Shown here: positions 1 through 10,941 of the stretch, one piece after another
How positions within the stretch are numbered: the stretch's first letter is position 1
Layout of the letters: every line of letters starts with the position of its first letter
Assembly (NCBI GenBank): GCA_022578605.1
Contig: MU394105.1
Coordinates: 62,001-126,000, forward strand
Direction of reading: 5' to 3'
Length of the DNA: 64,000 nt
Source: Camillea tinctor
Taxonomy: Eukaryota > Ascomycota > Sordariomycetes > Xylariales > Xylariaceae
Notes under the pieces: model-generated
What the model saw: the letters and a program-made list of their open reading frames with translations, nothing else
Told to the model about the DNA's origin: nothing
Databases searched by the model: none
Program-made: the position numbers and the translations under genes

Positions 1-1650
1 TACCGCCATCATCCAGTTGATATCTACACCCTCCATGACGAATGGCTCACGGACAGAGAGCTGATTAGCAGTCAGGGTACCAGTCTTATCAGAGCATAGG
101 ATGTCAACGCCGGCAAGTGACTCGATAGCAGTGAGCTTCTGCACAATGGCCTTCTCCTTAGCGAGATAAGCAGCACCAACAGCTAGAGTGGTGGTAGTAA
201 CGACTGGTAGACCGACCGGGACACCAATGATGAGCAGGATTAAGGCGTAGGTAAGCAGGTTGTTAGAGCTCTCCTCAGGAAAGACGATGTGAAGGTTGCG
301 GTAGAAACCCCCAATCCAAGCAGTAAGAATCCAGAAAACGACTAGAACCAGAAGAGTGGTGCCGATAGAGTCCATGATAGCCTTGAAGTGACCGGAGTCC
401 TTGGCGCCCTGAACAAGAGAAGCGGTCTTGCCAACGAAAGAAGCCGGCGCAGCATGAGTAATGATACCATAAGCCTTGCCTCGTTTGCAGCCAGTAGTAT
501 AGAAAACGGTATCCGTCATGTACTTGTCAACAGCGAGTGACTCCCCAGTGATAGCACTCTGGTCAATAGCAACAATTGCGTGGCCAATGTGGGGAGTGCC
601 CTCTTCGTTATCCTCTTCGAACTTTTCTCTGCGAGGGGAAGTAACATCTTGGGCGGTGAGTTCGGCTTCGTATTGGGCTTGTCCCTCAGGATTATCGTAG
701 TCGCAAATCAGTCGAGCATCGCCGGCGACCACGTGACCTTCTTCGATAATAATCTACACTTGTTAGTATCTGGCGTTTAAAAAGGTTCTGAAATGCATCA
801 GCTACTTACGATATCGCCTGGAACAAGTTCCCTAGCCTTGATTTCTTGCTCCTGGCCATCCCGAACAACACGTGCCTTCATAGCAATGTCACCCTTTAGA
901 CTAGCAACGACATCGGCCGCCTGTTTCTCTTGGTACCAACCAACAACAGCATTCAACAGAAGAATACCAATAATGATACCGCCATCTAGCCAATCTTGCA
1001 TGCCGAGGGCGATGATCACAGCAACTTCCATGACTGTAGATGAGCGTATTAGTGGTGATCCTGATTATCAAGCAAATTCGGGGGAAACTCACCATAGAGA
1101 ACAGGGCCACGGAAAAAGCCAATGAACTTGAGAATCATATTCTCCTTCTCAGTTGTTAGCTCGTTCCATCCGGAAAACTTTCGTCTCCGTTCAACCTCCA
1201 TGGTTGAGAGACCGTCACGGATGTCAGTATTGAGCCAGTCGCTCGGAGTCTCGAAGTCACTCAAAGACGCGCGAGCATAACCGCTCTTGCCGCCTCGCCA
1301 GAAGGCCCACCATGGGCGGGCCTGGGTCTCTTGCGAGAAATCTTCCTCTCCTACTTCCGCATGAGGGTCTCTGTAGGTATCGACATATTTAATCAGGCTA
1401 ATTCATGTTAGTAAGGTAGTCATAACTAGGTCGCTAGGCGCTGAACTCACGCTCTATACTCGTCCAAGTACGGGTTGTCGCCATGATTGTTGTTCTCAAC
1501 GTCGACCTGGTTGTTCCTCTGGTTCTCGGTCAAGAAGCTGCCAGACTCCAGATCGGCCGTTTCGTCGATCGCAGTGTCGATGTAGTCTGGGGGAGCCATG
1601 CCTCTTCGGTGGTTGCTGAAAACTTTCACCTTCTTGAAGTTGGGTGCCAT
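1..1650 (-). CDS. Plasma-membrane H+-ATPase (P3A-type), 5' part only
   Basis: Partial gene, exons 1451-1650, 1093-1397, 810-1033 and 1-753 (continues beyond the window edge); 494 codons are present. Established family role: ATP-driven proton export across the plasma membrane, powering nutrient uptake. Seen: start ATG at 1650; the actuator motif ITGES; paired membrane spans around LLLNAVVGWYQE; a membrane segment with IIGVPVGLP; and the phosphorylation loop CSDKTGTLT at about positions 80-105, whose Asp is residue 465 in this model. In the classical fungal Pma1 that Asp lies near residue 378, so this protein has a longer N-terminus, with a PWWAFW motif in exon 2. It probably belongs to the second, divergent fungal H+-ATPase class rather than the main Pma1 (inference). 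Introns have clear signals, for example a TACTAAC-like branch point before the acceptor at 754. The family call is very secure; the subclass is not. Confidence 0.95.
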
Positions 1651-4522
1651 TATGACCCGAGGTACAGTCCAGCTGTATAAGAAAAGAAACAAGAACAAGA
1701 AACAAGAGGAAAAAAGGAAAAGATAAAAGCAGAGGATGAGGGAGGAAGGAGGAGTAGCGGGAGAGGTAGGGAAGAGTCCAAAGTTGACTTCATAGCTGGA
1801 GGATATCGTCCATACTTATAGCAATTTCCCCAGAGGCGATGAGAGAATAGATGCGATGCCTCCATCACAAAACGCTTGGCCGATGACTATGAAGCAGCTA
1901 ATTGCCAAAGTGACGGCAAGGGATATAACCCCACAAGAAGATAAAACCGAAATAAGCTTGCCCTTGATCGCGGATAGGAACCACTAGGTAGCGGTTGTCA
2001 CCTATAGACATAGGGGTCTATCTGATGGAAGAGTCTGATATGAGATGAATTAGCAAGCCGGAGTTTGAGTAGGTACGGTGTCACCAACCAGGTCCTTCCG
2101 ACGGGGTACGGTCGTGATGTGATGTCGATCTGTTTCGAGTAATCGATTGTAGCTATGACAGGGGTCACTTCACGTAGTAACAAGCCAAGAAATACCTTTG
2201 AAAGAACACTGTACTGAAAATCCCTCAATGAGTAGTGTATATATGGCTGGAATTGGGAGACCCAGCATATAGGCCCGTGAGCCTGTGAGCCCGTGAAAGG
2301 GCCGCAGAGACAATCCCTGACATGAGGTTTCATCACCAAGGAGAGGTGAAACACTCGCATCTACGTAGTGTAGAACGTCTTTAGCAGTCGGGCACGTGAC
2401 CTAGCTAGCAATTCAATACCCTCCTGGCTTATAATGGCAATCGTGAAGAGAGGTAAGTAAGGAAATTGACCGACAGGAAACAAATTGAATCGGAAACACC
2501 CTGAAACTAACTCAATTGACCAATGGAACACCTCTATCCTGAACTTCCTCGTCTAAATGAAGTTGATGCCAAGAGACGACAGGCGAGTGATCATCGTTTC
2601 TATCAATAGATAATAATAGAGACGAACAAATGTGATAAAGATAATTATAGTTCATCCTCATCGTTGTCACAAGTAAACGCCTATCTTCGATAAAACTTTT
2701 GTTGTCGTTAGATCCCCATGGCTTACAGCACCAATGATAGGGCGGTCATTGAGATACTAGGTTAAGCAGCTATTAGATGGAAAGCAAATTGAGAGATGAG
2801 CCCCAGCCTACCTACCTAGCAGCGTACGTATTAGATATCCAGGGTAGAACTGGAAGCAGGCTAGCTAATCGAGATAACTCCCCAGCCTAGGTCGTTGCAC
2901 GTTGGCGAGTGCTACATCGTAATCTACAATGAAGCTCAAGGGACGTGACGCTCAGACTAGAATACGTATGTGCTCAAGCCGTCAACCAATGTTAGCAAAA
3001 GCGCGTAATTATTTGGACTAGGTACGGAATTGGCTGCGATGGGTAGGGACCCGGGGCACGGGGCACGGGACAGGATGGAGACTTGGCGGGCTACAAGGGC
3101 TGGCCGGAGTGGTGAAACGGAAGAAGATCAAACGGCTACTTTCTTTAGAAAGCACCAAGCTACCGTGTATGTAAATGCCCGTCATATAGATAGACGCATC
3201 GTCGGTGCCGAAAGCTAAGGCGAACTAAGGCGAGCCAAGACGAGGAAGAGAACGTAGAAGGGCTTGTCGCACCATGTAGACACCCGGTTCAACGCTTTGC
3301 GACGTTCTTGGCCAAAACTCTTGACTGTGAGAATGATGTTCAGACTGCACCGCTCACAGTATGGATCAACAGAGCAAGCGGCTCACCAACCGCAGCCAAG
3401 AAAATCAAGACCCTGGAGGCGAGCGGATCTGAATCAGCGTGCCAATGAGATGAAGAGAAAAGGTCTTATCAAGACGATGTGTTCTGGGGAATCCATTTCA
3501 TTACTACATCTTGTCGATGTGGGGGTGGATATCGTCGATTCCTAATTCCCGGAGACAATCTGTTTCTCCTTCAGCCTCAAACATTTCCCAACCCCAGGGG
3601 GCCAGCTCGATAGTAGCAGCTTGGCCAGCGATTGGCGAGGCTTAAACGAGTTTGAACTGCCGAAATTTTCATCTGACCGGTAAAAGGGTCTCGTGAACGA
3701 AATATAAGAGTTGCCTTGGCGGTTTCAATCATCGCAGGGAGAAAAAAAAAAGAAGCACAGCTTCTACCTAGATGTGTAGATGTATATGCACACATCCTAC
3801 CCAACGCACATCGAAAAAGAAAAAAAAAAAGTAACGATATATATTTTTAGACATGATCAATCGCATCATGTCTAACGTGGTGTGTGATGTGACAGGAAAA
3901 AAAAAAAGATAGATATGATTATGCGTAGATGATAGTTACCTTCTAGGTCATGATAGGATATCTTTTTCTACTTAGGAAATGCCTCATTTCTGTGTCGCAG
4001 TCTTGTTCAAACGGTAGTCCGGGCACAGGTGTATGAGATTAGAAGTTATACTGATGCTGGTGTTTGGTCCACGGGTTCTGGAACCGCGACCAACAAATCT
4101 GATTTAAAGGTCTCGGTGCATTGACCACTAGGGATGCGATGTTGAAATACTCCGTAGATATATAATTTGCGAGATCCGTTGCAGATTGCTCCTAGGATGA
4201 AGGACTTCAGGTCAACTATGAGGATGTACTTGCGTCACGGGCACTGGGCAAGTTTAACAAGGATCAACCACTAGCAGGTCCGCTTATATAAGGTGAATAT
4301 CTAGATTAGGTACATACGCAGATACATTAGGTTATCATGATCGCGATAAGATAAAGGGGTCCACTATGATTTTTTTTTCTAAAGTGGGTAGGTTAGATAG
4401 AAGTAAAGTAAGTCAAGCTGCGAGCAACTTTTATTAGAATCGCAACTTTGTTAAACTTCATTTGATAATACTATATATCAATTTGCATCGCTTCACCCAC
4501 AACAACCACATCCATACTTTTA
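1651..4522. other. Intergenic region between divergent H+-ATPase and DBP9 genes
   Basis: About 2.9 kb that must hold both divergent promoters. I see no reading frame with protein-like composition. Short frames exist at 1998-2360, 3030-3218 and 3264-3545 but have no recognisable domain. The region has several A-runs (3740-3910) and a perfect 11-bp inverted repeat at 3847-3875, listed separately. Confidence 0.6.
3847..3875. repeat. Perfect 11-bp inverted repeat with 7-nt loop
   Basis: The arms TTAGACATGAT and ATCATGTCTAA are exact reverse complements, separated by CAATCGC. The element lies between two A-rich runs in the intergenic region about 650 bp upstream of DBP9. It could fold as a hairpin or serve as a dyad binding site; nothing in the sequence decides which. 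Confidence 0.8.
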
Positions 4523-6598
4523 ATGATGAAACGCAAGCTGAACGAAAACGACCAGCCGGTCCCTACCGAGTCTACACCATCAACCGCCAAAGCAACACCC
4601 AGCGACGATGCTACATTTGCCGACCTTGGTCTAGAGCCCCGTCTCCTACAAGCCATTGCTAGCCAGTCTTATCGGAAACCCACTGCCGTCCAGGCGAAGG
4701 CGATTCCCTTGATTTTAGATGGAGGATGCGATGTGCTCGCCAGAGCTAAGACGGGGTCCGGAAAGACGGCAGCCTACCTATTGCCCATCCTACAATCCAT
4801 CCTGCAGCGGAAACAGGTACATATTCTGCATATTCTGCCCACTCCGGATTCTTATGTGGTGCTAACATTGGTCAAAGACATCCGCGACACCGTCCACATC
4901 GGCCCTTATACTCGTCCCAACCCGAGAGTTAGCCGACCAAGTTGCCAAGAATATCGAGTCTCTTTCATCCTTCTGCGCCAAAGATATCCAAGCAGTCAAA
5001 CTGTCCGACAAGCTCCCCGATGCCGTCCAACGCTCGCTACTAGCTAGTTCACCCGACATAGTCGTTGCAACACCGTCGCGAGCATGCGCCTGCCTCAAAA
5101 ACTCGGCATTGGTCTTGGATGCCTTAGGTTTCCTCTGCCTTGACGAAGCAGACCTTGTCATGTCTTACGGCTACGAAGACGACTTACAGAGCATCGCTGC
5201 ATCCGTACCCAAGCATACCAGGAAAATATTAGTTTCGGCTACCTTGACTCCAGAAATACAAACTTTGAAGGGACTCTTCTGCCGAAATCCCACTGTCCTG
5301 AACTTGGAGGAAGCCGAGGCAGCTGAAGGGGATGGGCTCACACAATATGTGGTCAAGTACGCACCAATTTCTTGCTCCTCCTAAGTAAAACATGCTAATA
5401 TTTTGATAGATGTGGGGAGGATGAGAAGTTCCTGCGTAAGTTACTCCTAGTGGTATCACCACATCTGATATCATTGACCATGGTGGCCAAATCCATCTAT
5501 CTCGAACCCCCTCCATCGCCAGGTCATGTGGGAAGAACAATGCGCTAACCACAGAGGCTATCAGTAATTTATGTCATGATTAAGTGCCAGTTAATCAAGG
5601 GCAAATGTCTCATATTCGTAGACGACGTCGATCGATGTTATCGCCTAAGATTATTTTTCGAGCAGTTTGGAATCCGCTCTGTCGTTCTAAACAGCGAGCT
5701 ACCAGTGAACTCAAGATTGCATGTCGTCGAGGCCTTCAGCAAAAACATTTACGACATTCTTATCTGTTCGGACGAGAAGGAATTATTAGGGAACGAAGAC
5801 AATGTCGCTGATGACGAAGAACCTGCCGATGCCGAAGCTGAGACACAAAAGAGTAACGGCAAAGATTCCAGCAACGCGCCATCGAAGAAAAAACGCCGGT
5901 CAAAACGTGATAAGGAATTCGGTGTATCGAGAGGCATCGACTTTTCAAACGTTGCTTTGGTTCTGAACTTCGACTTCCCTCGGACGGCTAAAAGCTACTT
6001 GCATCGCATCGGACGTACAGCACGTGCTGGGAAAACCGGGATGGCCCTATCGTTCGTCGTACCTAAAGAACAGTTCCGGAAACATATTCCCACTACTATC
6101 GATACCTCGGAACATGACGAAAAGGTGCTTTCGAAAGTCACCAAGCAACAAACCGCCAAGGGGAAGGAGGTCAAGCCATATAACTTCGATATGACGCAGG
6201 TGGAAGCATTCCGATACAGAATGAACGATGCGCTTCGAGCCGTAACGCAAGTGGCAATTCGAGAGGCTCGAACTAGGGAGATCCGACAAGAATTGCTGAA
6301 GAGCGAGAAGCTTCGAAGGCATTTCGAAGAAAACCCCGCCGAACTACACCATCTGAGGCACGACGGAGAACTCAGAGCGGCACGAACCCAGGCTCATCTC
6401 AAGCATGTGCCCGATTATTTACTTCCCAGGGAAGGCAAGAAAGCACTCACATCAGAAAATGTCGGGTTTGTCCCGTTCAAGAAAATCCGCGACGGTAAGG
6501 GAAGGAGAGGAAGGATAACGAAAGGCAAGGGTAGGCGGGCTGGCGGTCGTAAGGCTGATCCACTAAGATCGTTCAAGGCGAGATCGAAGGCGAAATAG
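4523..6598 (+). CDS. DBP9: DEAD-box ATP-dependent RNA helicase Dbp9 (DDX56-like)
   Basis: Four exons: 4523-4816, 4878-5356, 5410-5435 (only 26 nt) and 5565-6598, giving 610 aa. Known family role: nucleolar DEAD-box helicase for 60S ribosomal subunit assembly. Helicase motifs appear in order: Q-motif region [14 protein letters not shown], motif I AKTGSGKT (residues 75-82), Ia PTREL (112-116), II DEAD (187-190), III SAT (about 218-220) and [12 protein letters not shown] (from 413). A Lys/Glu-rich insertion lies between the C-terminal helicase motifs, around [11 protein letters not shown], as in Dbp9 orthologues. The C-terminus is very basic ([13 protein letters not shown]), consistent with RNA binding or nucleolar targeting. 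The start is the first of two tandem ATGs; the second would cost one residue. Phase is conserved across every intron, and the tiny exon 3 restores the sequence CGEDEKFL between VVK and LIYVMIK. Length matches the family. Confidence 0.95.
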
Positions 6599-8805
6599 AC
6601 GTGTCCCTTGGGCTATAGCCTATCCTCGTACCAAAATTCACTAATATATGCGATGGAGCGGCTTAAAGGTATTGTCAAGATCACGTATTTTTACAGATAC
6701 CCTAATACAACCATTTGGCGTCCAGCAAGAAACAAGTCTATTGCATTTGCCATTTCTTATTCAATTAACGTGTTATGTGACTATATTCCTATAGGTGTGT
6801 ATATTCTCATCCATTCATCATTGTAGTCCGTCGATCTCTTGTTTTGTAGATGAAACAGCTGCAGTTGAATAAAAAGGCCCGGGGACCAACAGGTTTCGTT
6901 TTATGCCTTGTATTTTTCTCGGTGAAAAATAAAAGCATATGATGTACAATAATATGCTTTGAAAGGAAACACGCAAGTACATAGTATTATATTACCAAGA
7001 ATAGTATGTTATGTCCCTACTTTCAGCTGCCTCACAATATCATGGTGAGTAGATATTTATGATGAATAACTTCTGAGTTCGTTAAGATCTCCCCTTATTC
7101 AAATAAATATAGAATATGCCAGATGATCTTATTGATTAGTACTATTGAATGGGCTCTCGGAGCACAGTTGGTCATCCTACCCAGCATTCTCTATCTGAAA
7201 GACGTCGAACCATGAGATAGTCAGCGATATTCTCTTGTCTCTATCAATACTAGCTAGTAGAACAACCCCCGAGCCAAGTTTATGTCTTGGCCAGCTAAGG
7301 ATTTGTCCTAGGATGTCTCGATATGTCTGGACACTGGGATATTAACCTTGGGGTTGCCAAGTTTTCGACTTATACCTCAGAACATGAACTATGTTTACTC
7401 TATTGATATCTTTCTGAGTTTCGATCAACTTACAACAATAGACTAAATACATAAAATTGCTAGTCACGTTCAAGTTAATCCATGACGATTTCCATAATTA
7501 CCTCTTATATTTAAACATCACGCCCCTGCCATATGTGACTTAAACTGACATCCGACTTCTTATTCACTCTGCCCTTGACCAAACCTTTCTAATAACTCCC
7601 GCCGATGTACCTTATAAATTGAGATACGTTTAAGAAATATAGATAGTGCCCAACTCAGTCCCCGACTTCCTTTTCGAGCACATGCTCATCTCAGCTAATC
7701 TTGCTGAAATATCTGTATGCAAATTCCAAATGGTTTGCACAAAAGCAGATTAGGCATAACCATCAAATAGCCTCTTCTAACTATCTACACCTACAAAACG
7801 TGCTTGCCATCATCTGGAATAACTTTGAAAGGCACGACTATATTCGATCCATCCTTGCAGTACCTAAACCTGACTGTCTATAATTTATCAACTCTATGAT
7901 AACGATATGATTCTTTGATTCTCAAGTTCTTGATACCCAACATTTCATCCTGGGATCTCTTTCCTACCAAATCGCTATTCATTTTCTCGAGAGGATACAG
8001 TGATACCAAAGTGCCATATTAATAACCTGCAACGCAAAACACAAGGAATCCAACCTAAAACTATTTCAACTTGCTGAGATCAGGCCTGTAAAATTTACGC
8101 ATGCTCACATTAACTTTGATTTGATAGCTGCTTCGTACATCAGATCAAGTTAAGCTAGCTTCCTACCCCAAGGCCATATACTTATATTGTAAGTATATCT
8201 TTCTGTCCGCTATCTGTTCTTCTTGCTACCAACAACGATAGAGGTGCCTTTATAAGCTACATGTTTTGTTAAATGGTCCTCCCATGCGGGCAGCTTCATC
8301 CTGCATGCTGTTAGTCCCAATTCTATCTTCCTCCTTTCTCCTTATCCCTTTCCTGAAATAGTCCTGGGTTTGTGTAGGAGAGTAACTAACAATGATATAT
8401 CTCGCCCCCAGCAGACAGTTAACTCTGTGTCTGAAATAGCACCGGCACTCCAGTTAAGGCCACATCCAGGGAACCGTGTCTATCACAGTAGAGTGTTTCT
8501 ACCACCCTTACTCGCTGACAGACAAACTTGGTTACCCTGCCGATACCCACGATTATTTTTCCATTCGGGGAAGGGGCAAGCATAGACTGCTTGTAGTGAA
8601 GTACCTCTGAGTCGACAACGAGGGGGTACACGAGAAATTTTATTGGCTTTGTGGGATTTCCTGGGAAAATAAAAATAAAAAGCGGGATGGATGTGCCTTT
8701 CCTGTCCTCTTCACTCACAACTTTTGTTTTTTCTACAAAGGTGCTCGTATTTGATACCTCACTCCACGGTTCACGCTCAAGTTTCAACAACACAACCAAC
8801 ACAAG
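6599..8805. other. AT-rich intergenic region
   Basis: About 2.2 kb between two same-strand genes. It includes the DBP9 3' region (an AATAAA-like element near 6930) and the upstream region of the next gene. I see no coding-like frame; short frames at 6608-6826, 7701-7883 and 8370-8585 look like chance. The last 300 bases contain T/C-rich stretches typical of fungal promoters. Confidence 0.55.
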
Positions 8806-10941
8806 ATGGACTCTACCGACAAGACCAAATCTCCTATGCAAGGAGACAACAAGGAGAACCTCGATGATGAGGATTGGGGAACCGCCATGCGTAGGGCTAG
8901 GGTCAAAAACCCACAGCCTTTAGAGCTAACCCCAATCCCGGAGAAGCTCAAGGAGTGCATACTACCGGATAGAAAGAGGAAATGCGAGCAGATAACCAAG
9001 GCAGATTCCCTTTTTTCTCTAAAACTTCAGGATAATGCAAACCCCGCTCCTCAACTTCCAGCCAACACAAACCCAACGAAGAAGCGTAACACTACTGGTC
9101 AGTATAACTATCAAGCTCAACGGATGGCACACCTACTCTCTAACATACAATCGAAAGGTTCAAAAGCTAGTGTCAATAATTCTCCCATCAATAAGAAGGA
9201 GGTGGCGGACCAGAGGCGGAAGCAGGTTAGGAATCATCCAGAAACATATACAGGGCGTGACTGTATTAACGAAGATAATAAACAGCGAAACATGACTGAT
9301 AGAGCACTCTATCTTCGGCGCAATGCTGAACTGGAGGGCTTTTACCACGCAGCAAAAAGGCTGCCGAAGGATATTCTCGAAATATTCGAGCAGAACATGA
9401 AGGCCAAGCGTGACGAGTATCTTCAGGTAGCTAAGGCTAAGGACCTTGATGCAGCTGAATTTGCCGAGAAGTCTGTCAAAAACAGTCCCCGTATCGCTGA
9501 CTGTAAGCCTGGAACCCCATACTGCCAAACAAGGAGCGAACAAGTAACTAACAAGCCATGCAAGATAAGAGCAAGCTCCCCTCAAAGGTTGCGAAGTTGC
9601 AGTCCAAGGGGAAGAAGTGAGTTGATGAGGAAGCTTCTATCTGTTATGGGTCATAGGACCACTACCAACAACCGGCAATTGTACCATAACCCTCGTCAGG
9701 ATCGCGAACATGGAGAACCAAAGAACCGAGATGGAGGAGGACGGGAAAATGGATACGGATATGGACTAAGACCCGGAGGTAATGGAGGAGGAAGAGAAGA
9801 AGCTACCGTAGACTCCGAATCCAGAGAAAGAATCCTAAACCAAACCCAAACCTATGTAGAGCCCCTATACAAATGGAAGTACACCCTGCACCGCCTCGAT
9901 GATGACGCCCGTGACCTTCCCCCCACCACCATATCCTCCCAAGAGAACCCCGACCAAGCCCCTCTTCCCCTCTCCCTCTCCCTCCCCCTCGACCCCTCCA
10001 CCCAGCTCCCCAACGAGCAACCCTTCGTCGACCGCGAAGCCGCCAACCGGCGCCTCGACGAGCTCACCTCGTACGGCAACCTGTTCCCCAGCGACGGCGT
10101 GGTATCGCGCACAGCATCTCTAGAGTCCCCCATGCGCCTGCTGCGCGTCGATATCCAGCTCGCCTCCGGCCGCAAGACACGGCTGTGGGTGGAGCGGCAG
10201 CTCGTGGACCTGCGGCGCGACATCGCGTCGAAGCGCGAGCGCGGGCGGAAAATGTGGGCGGAGAAGCGGCCGCGGGTGCCGCACTACGTGGTGGAAGGGG
10301 GGCTTCTGGTGTACGAGTGCGTGGATGGGGGTGCGGAGGGGGGCGTGGTGAGGCCGCTGGTTATGGAGAGGGTTGAGGAAGAGGAGGAAGAAGAGGATAC
10401 GGATGATGATGATGATGATGATACGCTATCCCTTCCCGATGAACGAGAGGAGGTAGCGGCCTCCCGGGAAGACCGCAGACGCGAGATGTACCAGCGGCAG
10501 CTACGACAAATCGCCTCGTCCTCCTCTCACCAATCCCCGAACCAACAAACGCCCTCCTCCTCGCCCTCCCCCGAAGCGGAAATCCACATCACCACGCACC
10601 CGCTGCCGCTCGAAACCTTCACCGACCGCGCGCTGGCCAACGCCCGCGCGTCCGAGCTCTTCCGCTCGTACGCGCGGGTCGTGGGCCCCCTGCGCAACGT
10701 GCTCGACGACCACTGGTGGGCGGTGAACGCGGTGCCCGCCGACGAGGAGGCGCGGCGTGCTATCGCTGGCACTGCTACTATTGCGGACGGGAAGAAGGCG
10801 GAAGGGGAGAGGGAAGGCGAGGGCGAGGGGCTTTACGATGCGCAGCTCGACACGCAGGGTATGCGCTCGCGGCTGGGATACGATCGCTTGTACGTGCGGG
10901 TGCGGGGGGTGGAGGATTTGCAGGGGCCGGTGAATATATGA
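8806..10941 (+). CDS. Uncharacterised 711-aa protein with acidic tract and possible repeated module
   Basis: A single uninterrupted frame from ATG 8806 to TGA 10941; I do not recognise the family. The N-terminal half (about residues 1-330) is hydrophilic, Lys/Asn/Arg-rich and probably disordered. A folded-looking segment starts near YKWKYTLHRLDDD (about residue 354). Two stretches resemble each other: FVDREAANRRLDELTSYG, followed downstream by LWVERQLVDL, and FTDRALANARASELFRSYA, followed by LYVRVRGVEDL. Between them is an acidic run of Glu then Asp (about residues 525-545). Base composition changes inside the gene: from about 9900 onward it becomes strongly GC-rich, while the first 1 kb is AT-richer. 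No signal peptide or membrane span is seen. It could be a lineage-specific fungal nuclear protein, but that is a guess. The length of the open frame supports a real gene. Confidence 0.75.
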   Translation: MDSTDKTKSPMQGDNKENLDDEDWGTAMRRARVKNPQPLELTPIPEKLKECILPDRKRKCEQITKADSLFSLKLQDNANPAPQLPANTNPTKKRNTTGQYNYQAQRMAHLLSNIQSKGSKASVNNSPINKKEVADQRRKQVRNHPETYTGRDCINEDNKQRNMTDRALYLRRNAELEGFYHAAKRLPKDILEIFEQNMKAKRDEYLQVAKAKDLDAAEFAEKSVKNSPRIADCKPGTPYCQTRSEQVTNKPCKIRASSPQRLRSCSPRGRSELMRKLLSVMGHRTTTNNRQLYHNPRQDREHGEPKNRDGGGRENGYGYGLRPGGNGGGREEATVDSESRERILNQTQTYVEPLYKWKYTLHRLDDDARDLPPTTISSQENPDQAPLPLSLSLPLDPSTQLPNEQPFVDREAANRRLDELTSYGNLFPSDGVVSRTASLESPMRLLRVDIQLASGRKTRLWVERQLVDLRRDIASKRERGRKMWAEKRPRVPHYVVEGGLLVYECVDGGAEGGVVRPLVMERVEEEEEEEDTDDDDDDDTLSLPDEREEVAASREDRRREMYQRQLRQIASSSSHQSPNQQTPSSSPSPEAEIHITTHPLPLETFTDRALANARASELFRSYARVVGPLRNVLDDHWWAVNAVPADEEARRAIAGTATIADGKKAEGEREGEGEGLYDAQLDTQGMRSRLGYDRLYVRVRGVEDLQGPVNI

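Noticed and set aside
1998..2360. 120-aa minus-strand frame
   Set aside because: No domain, no promoter context and low coding character; likely a chance frame.
3264..3545. 93-aa plus-strand frame upstream of DBP9
   Set aside because: No recognisable motif and the surrounding DNA has A-runs and stop-rich frames; chance.
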